Source: CAZDET01 sp964504335 (GTDB lineage: Bacteria > Bacteroidota > Bacteroidia > Chitinophagales > Saprospiraceae). From it: a stretch of 64,000 bases of DNA. Where the stretch lies: NCBI GenBank assembly GCA_964504335.1, contig CAZDET010000024.1, positions 1-64,000 of the forward strand, read 5' to 3'. The position numbers and the translations under genes were made by a program. Below, piece by piece: positions 8,059 to 15,706 of this stretch. The notes below the pieces were generated by a model, which did no database searches, was not told where the DNA came from, and worked only from the letters and a program-made list of their open reading frames with translations. The first letter of the stretch is position 1. Each line of letters opens with the position of its first letter.

Positions 8059-9201
8059 ATGAAACCGAATTTTACGCATTTGTTGTTCGCGGTATTTATT
8101 GGATTGTCATTTGCTGGTCAATCCAAAGATGAGTGGAAGTCCTTCAATTTGGCTCCTGATGAATCGGTCCTCCAAATGGTGGCCTACGAAAAAGAACTAT
8201 ACCTTTTCACGGACAAGCGTGTCCGGGTGCTCGGCGAAGAACGGGATGTGGAAGTTAGCTGTGCCGTCAATGATCTTTCCGTGATGAACCAGGAAGCATT
8301 CCTGGCCACCGATTGCGGTGCGCAGCGCTTCGATATGGAAACGGGGCAACTTCAGCCGATCTCCCTAATCGATTTTAAGGTAGAGCGCATTTGCAAAGAT
8401 TTCATGGGCGTCCTTTGGGTAGAAGGAAAGCGGCGAATTTGGCGGTTCGAAGACGGAGAACTCAATCAGATCAAGCAGATCACCCGATGCAACGATATGG
8501 CCGCCACCCCTGACGGGAGCATTTGGTTTGCAACCTCGATCGGGCTTATTCAACTAGTGCAGCCGATGCAAACCTTCGGTAAAACCCGAACCATGGCGAA
8601 CAAGGCCGGCTGGTACCACCACGAAGAGGAGGCTCGCAAAGGATTTGAGCTTCCCGACAGCTACGTCGATCGATTGTTCGGACACGGAGAAACCATTCTA
8701 TGGGTGAAAATGGACGAGATGATCACCATCGTCGATCTGGCCACCCGGGCGGCGGCATCCGGTCACGGGCACCTTCCCAACCTGGGCATTATCGGTAAGC
8801 GGAATAACGAATTGTACAACATCCAGTACCTTCCGAATCAGGACTACATCATCTTCTCCACGGAAATCGGCGTGCTGGGCATGTCAAAGTTCGAGCTCGA
8901 CAAGGTCAACGTACGCAGCCATACGTCTCCCAATCAAGAAATATTTAATACTTACGGCTCTAACGGGTTATTCCTTATCGACCTCAACCGCACGCAAGAG
9001 TTACAAATCGACTTCCAGGCCGATCCCATCAAGGGCATCGTGACCGATAAAAAGGGCAATCTCTACCTCTACAACAATCAGGGCTACCGCACTATGAAAA
9101 AGCGGACCCAAAAAGAGGTCTTCCCCGAAATCGATAAGGAGCAGTACCAGCAGTTCCTACAGAAGCAGCACATTCACTTTATTCAGCAAACGGGGAGATA
9201 G
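8059..9201 (+). CDS. Secreted beta-propeller-like protein, function unknown
   Basis: The product has 380 residues with a signal peptide (about 1-20, ending SFAGQS). The mature part has short repeated strands resembling regulator-propeller (Reg_prop) blades: GVLWVEGKRRIWRFEDGEL, GSIWFATSIGLIQL, GETILWVKMDEM, KGNLYLYNNQGYR. No Y_Y_Y, transmembrane, kinase or DNA-binding domain follows, so it looks like a free-standing sensor half. It ends in a Gln- and Lys-rich tail (KEQYQQFLQKQHIHF). A low-complexity inverted repeat separates it from the peroxiredoxin-like gene. The role is not known. Confidence 0.6.
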   Translation: MKPNFTHLLFAVFIGLSFAGQSKDEWKSFNLAPDESVLQMVAYEKELYLFTDKRVRVLGEERDVEVSCAVNDLSVMNQEAFLATDCGAQRFDMETGQLQPISLIDFKVERICKDFMGVLWVEGKRRIWRFEDGELNQIKQITRCNDMAATPDGSIWFATSIGLIQLVQPMQTFGKTRTMANKAGWYHHEEEARKGFELPDSYVDRLFGHGETILWVKMDEMITIVDLATRAAASGHGHLPNLGIIGKRNNELYNIQYLPNQDYIIFSTEIGVLGMSKFELDKVNVRSHTSPNQEIFNTYGSNGLFLIDLNRTQELQIDFQADPIKGIVTDKKGNLYLYNNQGYRTMKKRTQKEVFPEIDKEQYQQFLQKQHIHFIQQTGR

Positions 9202-9272
9202 TTTTTAGCTTTTAGTTCTTTAGTTTTTTAGATTTTAGTTCTTTAGCGAGTGCTAAAATCTAAAAACTAAAA
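9201..9272. repeat. TTAGTT-type low-complexity inverted repeat
   Basis: The spacer between two co-directional genes is built of TTTTAGTTCTTTAG-like units. The arm at 9220-9238 (TTAGTTTTTTAGATTTTAG) pairs with CTAAAATCTAAAAACTA at 9253-9269, apart from one extra T, around a 14-nt loop. It may act as a weak terminator or attenuator. A similar unit recurs at 57312-57417. Confidence 0.6.
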
Positions 9273-9280
9273 TCTCATAC

Positions 9281-9877
9281 ATGCGTCCCCTCCATTCCCT
9301 CCTTCCCCTTACGCTGCTGCTGTTATCGGCTCCTTTACTCGCCCAGTTGCCCGAGCAGCCCGAGGATGTCTCTCCGTTGCTAGTGGGTGAAACCGTCCCT
9401 AACCTGCCGGTGGGTAATGTCGACGAGGAGATTGTCATGTTGCACGACCTGCTATTGGAAAAACCCACCGTGCTGGTCTTTTACCGCGGCGGATGGTGCC
9501 CGTACTGCAATCGCCATTTGGCGGAACTCGGCCAACGCGAGGCCGCTATCCTGGAGCAGGGATACCAGATCATCGCCGTGAGCCCGGATGCGGCCGAATC
9601 GCTTCAGGCTACCGGCGAAAAAGTAGAATTGAACTATACCTTGCTATCCGATGCGGACGGTACCCTTTCGCGGGGCGTCGGCATTGCCTTCCAGGCCCCC
9701 GAACGGTATTCCGAACGGCTGGCTGAAGTCTCGGCAGGAAAAAACAAGGGCTTCCTGCCGGTACCGGCCGTGTTTGTGTTGGATACCGAAGGTACCATCC
9801 TGTTCGAGTACATCAACCCCAATTACCAGCAGCGGCTTTCAGGAGCGGTGTTGATGGCCGTCTTGGAAAATCTATAA
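9281..9877 (+). CDS. Exported AhpC/TSA-type peroxiredoxin-like protein
   Basis: The product has 198 residues. A signal peptide (about 1-21, LLLLSAPLLAQ) precedes a thioredoxin-fold domain of the AhpC/TSA group. The active-site segment is VLVFYRGGWCPYCNRHLAEL, with a CPYC pair where typical peroxiredoxins have a single peroxidatic Cys. It continues with GYQIIAVSPDAAES, LLSDADGTLSRGVGIAF and PAVFVLDTEGTILFEYINPNY. This matches the peroxiredoxin-like subgroup in which CxxC replaces the T-x-x-C site. It likely works in the periplasm as a peroxide or disulfide reductase. The gene lies 15 bp before a small barrel gene, probably in one transcript. Confidence 0.82.
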   Translation: MRPLHSLLPLTLLLLSAPLLAQLPEQPEDVSPLLVGETVPNLPVGNVDEEIVMLHDLLLEKPTVLVFYRGGWCPYCNRHLAELGQREAAILEQGYQIIAVSPDAAESLQATGEKVELNYTLLSDADGTLSRGVGIAFQAPERYSERLAEVSAGKNKGFLPVPAVFVLDTEGTILFEYINPNYQQRLSGAVLMAVLENL

Positions 9878-9892
9878 CCTCAACCTCGTTTG

Positions 9893-10456
9893 ATGAACTA
9901 CTTCAGGTGGGCGATTACCTTGATGGGCCTATCAACGATGGCTGTCTGCGGATCGGCGCAATCGGATAGCTGGGAGGCGGCCTTCGAGTTTCAGGCTTAT
10001 CCTACCGGCTTGATTCCCGGTTTTCGCATAGAGCGTGGTTTTGCCGACCGGCACGCCCTGCACTTGCGCCTGGGCTACAACTTCATTCGTCACCGCGATC
10101 TGGGCGAGCACGACGATGAGCGGGGAGATGGGTATGGATTTACAGTGGGATATAAGCGTTTTTTCCAGCCGGGCTTCTCCGGTTGGTCCGTTGGATTGAG
10201 AAACGATCTTTGGTTTAATACGCTCGATTGGGAAGATATCGGTGCCGATGGAGAGGTGCTGGCCAGTGGGCGAAGTGAAATTATCGTCGTGCAGCCCACG
10301 GCCGAAGCCGCCTACACAATCCCTTTAGGAGTTGGAAACTGGGCGTTTACCCCCAGCCTGGCGTTTGGCTTCGAAATAAACGCCCGCACGGTGGGGGCAG
10401 ACGTTGGACAGGGCTCCATCCTACTGCTAGGCTTCAAGATCGGTCCTCGCTGGTAA
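9893..10456 (+). CDS. Small outer-membrane beta-barrel protein
   Basis: The product has 187 residues from ATG 9893; a TTG one codon upstream is possible but less likely. A signal peptide (about 1-23) is followed by alternating strands with aromatic girdles: WEAAFEFQAYPTGLIPGFRIERGF, HALHLRLGYNFIRHRD, GYGFTVGYKRFF, WSVGLRNDLWFN, WAFTPSLAFGFEIN. It ends in Arg-Trp, giving the C-terminal aromatic of barrels. The size suggests an eight-strand barrel of the OmpA-like or OmpW-like sort. No ligand can be inferred. It sits just downstream of the peroxiredoxin-like gene. Confidence 0.65.
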   Translation: MNYFRWAITLMGLSTMAVCGSAQSDSWEAAFEFQAYPTGLIPGFRIERGFADRHALHLRLGYNFIRHRDLGEHDDERGDGYGFTVGYKRFFQPGFSGWSVGLRNDLWFNTLDWEDIGADGEVLASGRSEIIVVQPTAEAAYTIPLGVGNWAFTPSLAFGFEINARTVGADVGQGSILLLGFKIGPRW

Positions 10457-10702
10457 TGGGGGCGGAGTAAACAAAAAAAAATGGGTGGTTTCCACAATAA
10501 ACTGTTCACTTGTTGAGTCGTTATTCATTGAATAACTGATTCGTTTTGAAAGTGATTTTGCACGCGCTACCATCCAACCCATCCGCTGACAACAAGGTCT
10601 TTCCAAGGCGATCATGTCCCCTTCCTGTCTACCAAATCTACCAACGATTAATGCCTTTGCAAAAGGCTATTATCCCATATCATAAAATCATCTGATTATT
10701 TT

Positions 10703-11719
10703 ATGCACCACGTCAAATTAGAGTACATCTGGCTGGACGGTTATCAGCCCGATCAAAATCTACGCAGTAAGACCAAAATTCTCGAAATCGAGGACTTCAA
10801 CGGTGAGTTGGACCGCGTTCCCATGTGGTCGTTCGACGGCAGCTCCACTCAACAGGCCGAAGGCCATGCTTCCGACTGTTTGCTGAAGCCCGTGCGCACT
10901 TACCGCGACACGGCCCGCGAACAGGGATGGCTGGTAATGTGTGAGGTGATGAGTGCCGACGGTACCCCTCACCCTTCCAATATTCGAGCGGGCTTCGAAG
11001 ACGATGAAGACTTTTGGTTCGGCTTCGAACAGGAATACACGTTCGTCGAGCGGGGCCGCCCACTCGGCTTCCCGAAGGATGGCTATCCCGCTCCCCAGGG
11101 GATGTACTACTGCTCGGTCGGAAATGGAAATGTTACCGGTCGGAATATCGTAGAAGACCACCTCAATCAGTGCTTGAAGGCCGGCATTCAGCTGACGGGT
11201 ATCAATGCCGAGGTCATGTTGGGCCAGTGGGAGTACCAGTGCTTCGGGAAGGGGGCCAAGAAATCGGCCGACGATCTGTGGGTGAGCCGCTACCTGTTGC
11301 ACCGTATTTGCGAAAGCTACGGGGTATCTGCTACCCTGGAGCCCAAGCCCATGATGGGCGACTGGAATGGTTCCGGGCTGCACACCAACTTCTCCAACTC
11401 CGCCATGCGTTCCGCAGGAAGCGAGCAATTGTTCAAAGATATTTGCGAGCTGCTTGGCAAGTACCACCGCGAGCACATCGAGCTTTATGGTTCCGGCAAT
11501 GAACTTCGCCTGACCGGCCTGCACGAGACGCAGCATATCGATGCGTTTTCCTACGGCGTAAGCGATCGGGGAGCTTCGATCCGCATCCCGATTTCTACGG
11601 TAGAAAATAACTGGAAGGGTTATCTGGAAGACCGGCGTCCGGCTTCCAATGGCAACCCCTACCTGATTGTTAAGCGGCTCATGGAGACAGTCAATACGGC
11701 TGCCAACGCACTCGTTTAA
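10703..11719 (+). CDS. Glutamine synthetase, short eukaryote-type (GSII-like)
   Basis: The product has 338 residues, much shorter than bacterial GSI (about 470) or GSIII (about 700), and close to the eukaryotic GSII length. It has the beta-grasp N-domain (LEYIWLDGYQPDQNLRSKT, then PMWSFDGSSTQQAEG). The catalytic domain shows metal and substrate motifs FGFEQEYTF, GINAEVMLGQWEYQ, GDWNGSGLHTNFS, LTGLHETQHID and RGASIRIP. It condenses ammonia and glutamate to glutamine using ATP in the cytoplasm. There is no adenylylation-type Tyr loop as in GSI. A terminator follows, and an animal-type glutaminase gene lies next to it on the same strand. Confidence 0.93.
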   Translation: MHHVKLEYIWLDGYQPDQNLRSKTKILEIEDFNGELDRVPMWSFDGSSTQQAEGHASDCLLKPVRTYRDTAREQGWLVMCEVMSADGTPHPSNIRAGFEDDEDFWFGFEQEYTFVERGRPLGFPKDGYPAPQGMYYCSVGNGNVTGRNIVEDHLNQCLKAGIQLTGINAEVMLGQWEYQCFGKGAKKSADDLWVSRYLLHRICESYGVSATLEPKPMMGDWNGSGLHTNFSNSAMRSAGSEQLFKDICELLGKYHREHIELYGSGNELRLTGLHETQHIDAFSYGVSDRGASIRIPISTVENNWKGYLEDRRPASNGNPYLIVKRLMETVNTAANALV

Positions 11720-11727
11720 AAATGCCT

Positions 11728-11764
11728 GCTGGCTATGCTCCTCGGGAGCGTAGCCAGCCCTTTT
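11728..11764 (+). terminator. Rho-independent terminator after glutamine synthetase
   Basis: GCTGGCTATGCTCC (11728-11741) pairs with GGAGCGTAGCCAGC (11745-11758) around a TCG loop, with one T-G wobble. CCCTTTT follows. It lies 8 bp past the glutamine synthetase stop. Its presence also argues that the glutaminase start is at 11849 rather than at the upstream in-frame ATG 11735, which would put the hairpin inside the coding region. Confidence 0.88.
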
Positions 11765-11848
11765 GCTTCCAGTGAAAAATTGAGCGCCCCGAGCGCTCGA
11801 AACCCATCAATTCTGCCCATCTTTAAGCGATCCATCACTTATCGCTTT

Positions 11849-13462
11849 ATGGCAGACCAACCTACTCCTTCTTCAACCGATATGGGTTCAAACGGAAAGG
11901 GAACACCGATGGCCGAGGAAGTCGTCGGAATCGATCTATCGAAACTCTATCAATCGATCTGTCCGGCTCACCAGGATTCCTTTAGCGTCAGCCATCTGTG
12001 GGAAGAGCTAAGCGACCGTGGTATCCTGCCCGACGATCCCCGAATGCAGGTGGTGCACGGAATGATCCAGTCTAGGGCTAAAGCGGCCGAGACGAACCGG
12101 CATTTGCGGATGATTTCACCGGAACTGTTTCGCGATATGGCCGGCCAAAGCAAGGTGCTGCGCAAAGCGCTGATGGAGGACCTGATTGTTCCCGACTTTG
12201 AGGCGTTCAAACAATCGATCGGTGAGGTATTTGAAGCTACCCGTCAGAACAAGGGCGGAAAAGTGGCAGATTACATCCCGCAATTGGCGCGGGTCAACCC
12301 GGAATACTTTGCCCTGTCGGTTTGTACGATCGACGGGCAGCGCACTTCCTGGGGCGATGCCCGGATCGACTTTTGCCTGCAATCCACCTGCAAGCCGATC
12401 ATGTATGCCATTGCTCAGGAAGAACTGGGCCAAGAGAAAGTACATCAGCACATCGGATTCGAGCCGAGCGGGCTCGGATTCAACGAATTATCGCTCGACC
12501 GGAATAACCTTCCCCACAATCCGATGATCAATGCCGGTGCGATTATGTCTTCCGCGTTGATCATGAAAAATAGCGATCCGGCCGACCGCTTCGATCATGT
12601 CATGCAGATTTTCCAACGGCTGGCCGGAGGGATGAAGCCCGACTTCAACAATTCCGTCTACCTGTCCGAACGGCGCACGGCCGATCGGAACTTTGCCCTG
12701 GCCTACTACATGCGCGAGAAAGGAGCTTTCCCGCCCAATATCCATCTGACGGAGGTGCTGGAATTTTACTTCCAGTGTTGCTCCATTGAGGTGGATGCGC
12801 GCATGGTCAGCGTCATTGCCGCCACCCTGGCCAACGGTGGGATTTGCCCGCTTACCGGCGATCGAATATTCCAGGACCGCACCGTGCAGAACTGCCTGTC
12901 GCTCATGCTCACCTGCGGCATGTATGACTACAGCGGTCGCTTCGCCTTCGAAATCGGACTGCCGGCCAAGAGCGGCGTATCGGGTGCGCTGATGGTCGTC
13001 ATTCCGGGGCAAATGGGCTTGTGTGTGTGGTCGCCCCGACTGGACGAACTAGGGAATTCCGTGCGGGGCGTCGAACTCTGTCAACGGCTGGCCAAGCGCT
13101 ACAACGTGCACCAATTCGATATGCTCGCCGACGAGCGCTCGGATCGCAAAATGAGCGCCCGCAAATTCGAATCAGAATACCAGGATACCATGGCCCTGAT
13201 TGCTTCCGCCAGCCTGAACGACCTCAATGAAATCCAGCGGTTAATTGCCACGGGAATGGATTTGAATCAGGGCGATTACGATCACCGAACCGCACTCCAT
13301 CTGGCCAGTGCCGAGGGCCATCTCGAAGTGGTCGAACTGCTGCTGCGCCACGGAGTGGACACCAACCCCAAAGATCGCTGGGGGAGTACTCCGCTCGACG
13401 ATGCTAAACGCAGCAACCACCAAGCCGTAATCGAATTTCTGGAGAACAACGGAGCCCAATGA
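11849..13462 (+). CDS. glsA: Glutaminase with N-terminal helical domain and C-terminal ankyrin repeats
   Basis: The product has 537 residues from ATG 11849. It hydrolyses glutamine to glutamate and ammonia. The serine-dependent glutaminase core spans about 120-430. It starts with GGKVADYIPQLARVNPEYF and has the catalytic SxxK pair Ser179/Lys182 in CLQSTCKP. It also shows EPSGLGFNELSLD, HNPMINAGAI and AKSGVSGALMVV. An N-terminal helical segment (about 30-118, SICPAHQDSFSVSHLWEEL) resembles the EF-hand-like domain of animal GLS. Two ankyrin repeats (about 470-537: HRTALHLASAEGHLEVVELLLRHG, RWGSTPLDDAKRSNHQAVIEFL) end the protein. E. coli GlsA has only the core (about 310 residues); this layout is that of animal kidney-type glutaminase. 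The next gene overlaps by 4 bp. Confidence 0.93.
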   Translation: MADQPTPSSTDMGSNGKGTPMAEEVVGIDLSKLYQSICPAHQDSFSVSHLWEELSDRGILPDDPRMQVVHGMIQSRAKAAETNRHLRMISPELFRDMAGQSKVLRKALMEDLIVPDFEAFKQSIGEVFEATRQNKGGKVADYIPQLARVNPEYFALSVCTIDGQRTSWGDARIDFCLQSTCKPIMYAIAQEELGQEKVHQHIGFEPSGLGFNELSLDRNNLPHNPMINAGAIMSSALIMKNSDPADRFDHVMQIFQRLAGGMKPDFNNSVYLSERRTADRNFALAYYMREKGAFPPNIHLTEVLEFYFQCCSIEVDARMVSVIAATLANGGICPLTGDRIFQDRTVQNCLSLMLTCGMYDYSGRFAFEIGLPAKSGVSGALMVVIPGQMGLCVWSPRLDELGNSVRGVELCQRLAKRYNVHQFDMLADERSDRKMSARKFESEYQDTMALIASASLNDLNEIQRLIATGMDLNQGDYDHRTALHLASAEGHLEVVELLLRHGVDTNPKDRWGSTPLDDAKRSNHQAVIEFLENNGAQ

Positions 13463-13878
13463 CGACCCCGGCTATTATAACTGCCTTCGAATCCTGCCAA
13501 TTGCCAAAGCAAGACTGGAACCACGTTGCCCACCTGGATGTGGCAGCCTGGTACGTCTTTCAAGCCCCTGATTTCGAAGCGGCATTATCGACCTTTCGGG
13601 ATCGGTTGAAACAGTTTAACCGCGCGCAGGGAATTATGGATCGACCAGGTGGAGGCTACCACGAAACCCTAACTCACTTTTGGGTCCGACAGATGTTCCA
13701 ACTCAAAGAGAGCACGGGCTCGCAGACCTATGCAGAACTGTTGGAATCCGTTCGGGAAAAGCTATCAAATCAAGAACTTATCTATCAATACTACAGTCAC
13801 CTGCACCTTTGGTCGCCAGCTGCCCGGCGCGCCTTCGTGCCGCCCGATCTGAAGATACCGCCCCACCAAATAGTCTAA
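13459..13878 (+). CDS. Small conserved-looking protein, translationally coupled to glutaminase
   Basis: The product has 139 residues with no signal peptide or membrane segment. Its ATG overlaps the glutaminase stop (ATGA), implying coupling. Visible features are WNHVAHLDVAAWYVF near residue 20, GGGYHETLTHFWVRQ near 65 and YYSHLHLWSPAARRAFVPPDLK near the end. The spaced His residues (WNHxAHL, GYHETLTHFW, SHLH) could form a metal or catalytic site. I do not recognise a named family. The coupling suggests a link to glutamine/glutamate metabolism, but that is inference from position. Confidence 0.65.
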   Translation: MTTPAIITAFESCQLPKQDWNHVAHLDVAAWYVFQAPDFEAALSTFRDRLKQFNRAQGIMDRPGGGYHETLTHFWVRQMFQLKESTGSQTYAELLESVREKLSNQELIYQYYSHLHLWSPAARRAFVPPDLKIPPHQIV

Positions 13879-13912
13879 CCTACCAACGAGCTAACGCCTA
13901 AAGAACGAATCC

Positions 13913-14539
13913 ATGTACCGACCGCCGCACTACCGACAGGAAGACCCCGACACAATTCGCTCGTTCTTGCGGGCAAATGCCTTCGGCATATTGATCAATC
14001 AAACCAATGGAAAGTTGTGGGGTACCCACATTCCACTCGAATTGGAAGCGGATACCAACGGTCAGGATTGGCTTGTCGGGCACGTAGCCCGGGCCAATCC
14101 ACAGGGGCAGCAGTTCCAGGACGGCGAGGAGGTGCTGGCCATTTTTCCCGGGCCTCACGCCTACGTGTCCTCATCCTGGTACAGTTATGAAGAAGTCCCA
14201 ACCTGGAATTACCTCGCCGTGCACGTGTACGGCAAACTCCAACTCCTCGAAGGGCAGGAACTCCTCCAGGCGCTACACCGGCTCATCGATAAATACGAGC
14301 AAGCATCGGAACATCCGATCTCCATGGAGCAGCTTTCGGAACGCACCCTGCGGCAGGTGCGCGGCATTATTGGGTTCAAAATAGCCGTGACCGAAATGCA
14401 GGCCGCCTACAAATTGTCGCAATTGCAATCCGATCAGGATCACCAGCGGATCATTCACGAGCTGGAGCGCCGAGGAGACGCCGCATCGAATGCCGTAGCT
14501 GAAGAAATGCGCAAGCAGTCGTCCGACCGGGACGGTTGA
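13913..14539 (+). CDS. paiB: PaiB-like FMN-binding transcriptional regulator
   Basis: The product has 208 residues, the usual length for the PaiB family. Characteristic segments are MYRPPHYRQEDPDTIRSFLRANAFGILI at the start, GTHIPLELEAD, LVGHVARANPQ, VLAIFPGPHAYVSSSWY, VPTWNYLAVHVYGKL and RGIIGFKIAVTEMQAAYKLSQ. The fold is the split barrel of pyridoxine-oxidase-like flavoproteins that binds FMN. In Bacillus the homologue represses sporulation and protease genes; here the target is unknown, and a plain flavoprotein role is equally possible. It follows the small coupled gene after 34 bp on the same strand. Confidence 0.88.
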   Translation: MYRPPHYRQEDPDTIRSFLRANAFGILINQTNGKLWGTHIPLELEADTNGQDWLVGHVARANPQGQQFQDGEEVLAIFPGPHAYVSSSWYSYEEVPTWNYLAVHVYGKLQLLEGQELLQALHRLIDKYEQASEHPISMEQLSERTLRQVRGIIGFKIAVTEMQAAYKLSQLQSDQDHQRIIHELERRGDAASNAVAEEMRKQSSDRDG

Positions 14540-14555
14540 GGCGTTAATCAGAATC

Positions 14556-14891
14556 ATGAAACTCACGATCCAACTCCGTCCTGATACCACCCAACTGGAG
14601 CAAGTGGCCAGGCAGTTCGGACGTCCCATCGAAAACCTGGATGAAGATTCCGCAGGTACGGCTCTTCCGAAGGCTTTATATCCAAAAACTAAGGCGATTG
14701 CCGAACGGGAAGTACTGGCCGCTAATCGACCGGATTTCTTGACCCTGTCGCTTCCACCACTTGCTATTCGACTGATGGGGCGCGAATTTTCGGTCTCTGA
14801 CGCCAAGGCCAGAAGCGAGTTGAATTACCAAAACGCGATCTCCTTCGAGGAGGGCGTACAAACGCTTACCTCCACAAGAGGCAAATCTTAA
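14556..14891 (+). pseudogene. Remnant of an extended short-chain dehydrogenase/epimerase
   Basis: The frame encodes 111 residues. From about residue 21 it reads like the middle of an NAD-dependent epimerase-type SDR: GRPIENLDEDSAG, then the catalytic YxxxK in ALYPKTKAIAEREVLAAN, then PDFLTLSLPP. It then jumps to the far C-terminal motif GREFSVSDAKARSELNYQNAISFEEGVQTL. The N-terminal Rossmann half with its GxxGxxG motif is missing, as is the stretch of roughly 100 residues expected between the two kept parts. This fits an internal deletion plus loss of the 5' half. It is probably non-functional, though the frame is still open and lies in a co-directional gene string. Confidence 0.6.
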
Positions 14892-14967
14892 GTCGAAAAA
14901 ACCAATTGCCTATTGCCCGCAGTCCCAGAACCCTTTAACTTGGAGATCAACTCATCAAAATCGAACC

Positions 14968-15381
14968 ATGCGCATCCTGCTTTTCCTTTTCTTGCTGGCC
15001 AGTTTCACCACTGCCACGGCTCAAACCGATCACGAGGCAATCGTTCAGACGCTCAATTATTACCTAGACGGCGGCACCAACAATGATTTTGCGACGCTTA
15101 AAAAAGCCTTTCACGAATCTGCGACCATGCAATTCATCGATGGTGAAGGCAATCATCAGTCCGTCAATGCGATTGCGTTTTTCGAGGGGGGTATGAAGCC
15201 GGGTCCGAAGCAAGATCGCCAAACCCGTATTACGAGCATTGAAGTTAATGGTAATGCCGCCTCGGCCCGTCTGGAGATCGATTACCCGACCTTCCGCTTT
15301 GTAGATTTCATGAACCTGCTGAAGATCGACGGTGAGTGGAAGGTGGTGAGCAAGATTTTCTTCCGGGAAAACAGGACCTGA
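14968..15381 (+). CDS. Exported NTF2-like (lumazine-binding-like) protein
   Basis: The product has 137 residues with a signal peptide (about 1-19, ending TATAQ). The mature part has the cone-shaped SnoaL/NTF2-like pattern: a first helix with DHEAIVQTLNYYLDGGTNNDFATLKKAFH, the strand ESATMQFID, then EVNGNAASARLEIDYPTFRFVDFMNLLKIDGEWKVVSKIFFRE. The ending WKVVSKIF is typical of the putative lumazine-binding subgroup. No catalytic residue is certain. It lies 4 bp before the next small gene, so the two are probably cotranscribed. Confidence 0.75.
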   Translation: MRILLFLFLLASFTTATAQTDHEAIVQTLNYYLDGGTNNDFATLKKAFHESATMQFIDGEGNHQSVNAIAFFEGGMKPGPKQDRQTRITSIEVNGNAASARLEIDYPTFRFVDFMNLLKIDGEWKVVSKIFFRENRT

Positions 15382-15385
15382 GCCA

Positions 15386-15670
15386 ATGGCCTCCGAAGAA
15401 CGCATCCTCACTCTGCACCCCGCAGGAAAGCAAGGGGTTAATATCCTCAAACGCCGCTACGACGTGGTGCGCACCTGGATTCTGAACACCCTCAAGGCAC
15501 AAGGAACCATCAGCTTCGACGCGCTCAGCGACCGGGCCGTGGAAGAACTCCCCGCCAAACTGGATGGAAAGCCTCTGTGGTATTTGGTAACCGTCAAGCA
15601 GGATTTGGAAGCGCGCCAGCTCATCGAGCAAGTACCGGATATGCGGCCGCAACACCTGCGGCTGGTTTAG
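15386..15670 (+). CDS. Small uncharacterised protein (DUF6958-like)
   Basis: The product has 94 residues, is soluble, and has the winged-helix-like pattern of a compact helix-rich protein: EERILTLHPAGKQGVNILKRRYDVVRTWIL, then GTISFDALSDRAVEELPAKLDGKPLWYLVTVKQDLEARQLIEQV. LHPxGKxGVNI near the start resembles a small family I recall as DUF6958; the name is given with low certainty. The gene starts 4 bp after the NTF2-like gene. A role in DNA binding is possible from the helix pattern but not shown. Confidence 0.6.
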   Translation: MASEERILTLHPAGKQGVNILKRRYDVVRTWILNTLKAQGTISFDALSDRAVEELPAKLDGKPLWYLVTVKQDLEARQLIEQVPDMRPQHLRLV

Positions 15671-15706
15671 ATGAACGAGGCGGGCAATTATTGGTATTTT
15701 TGCCCT

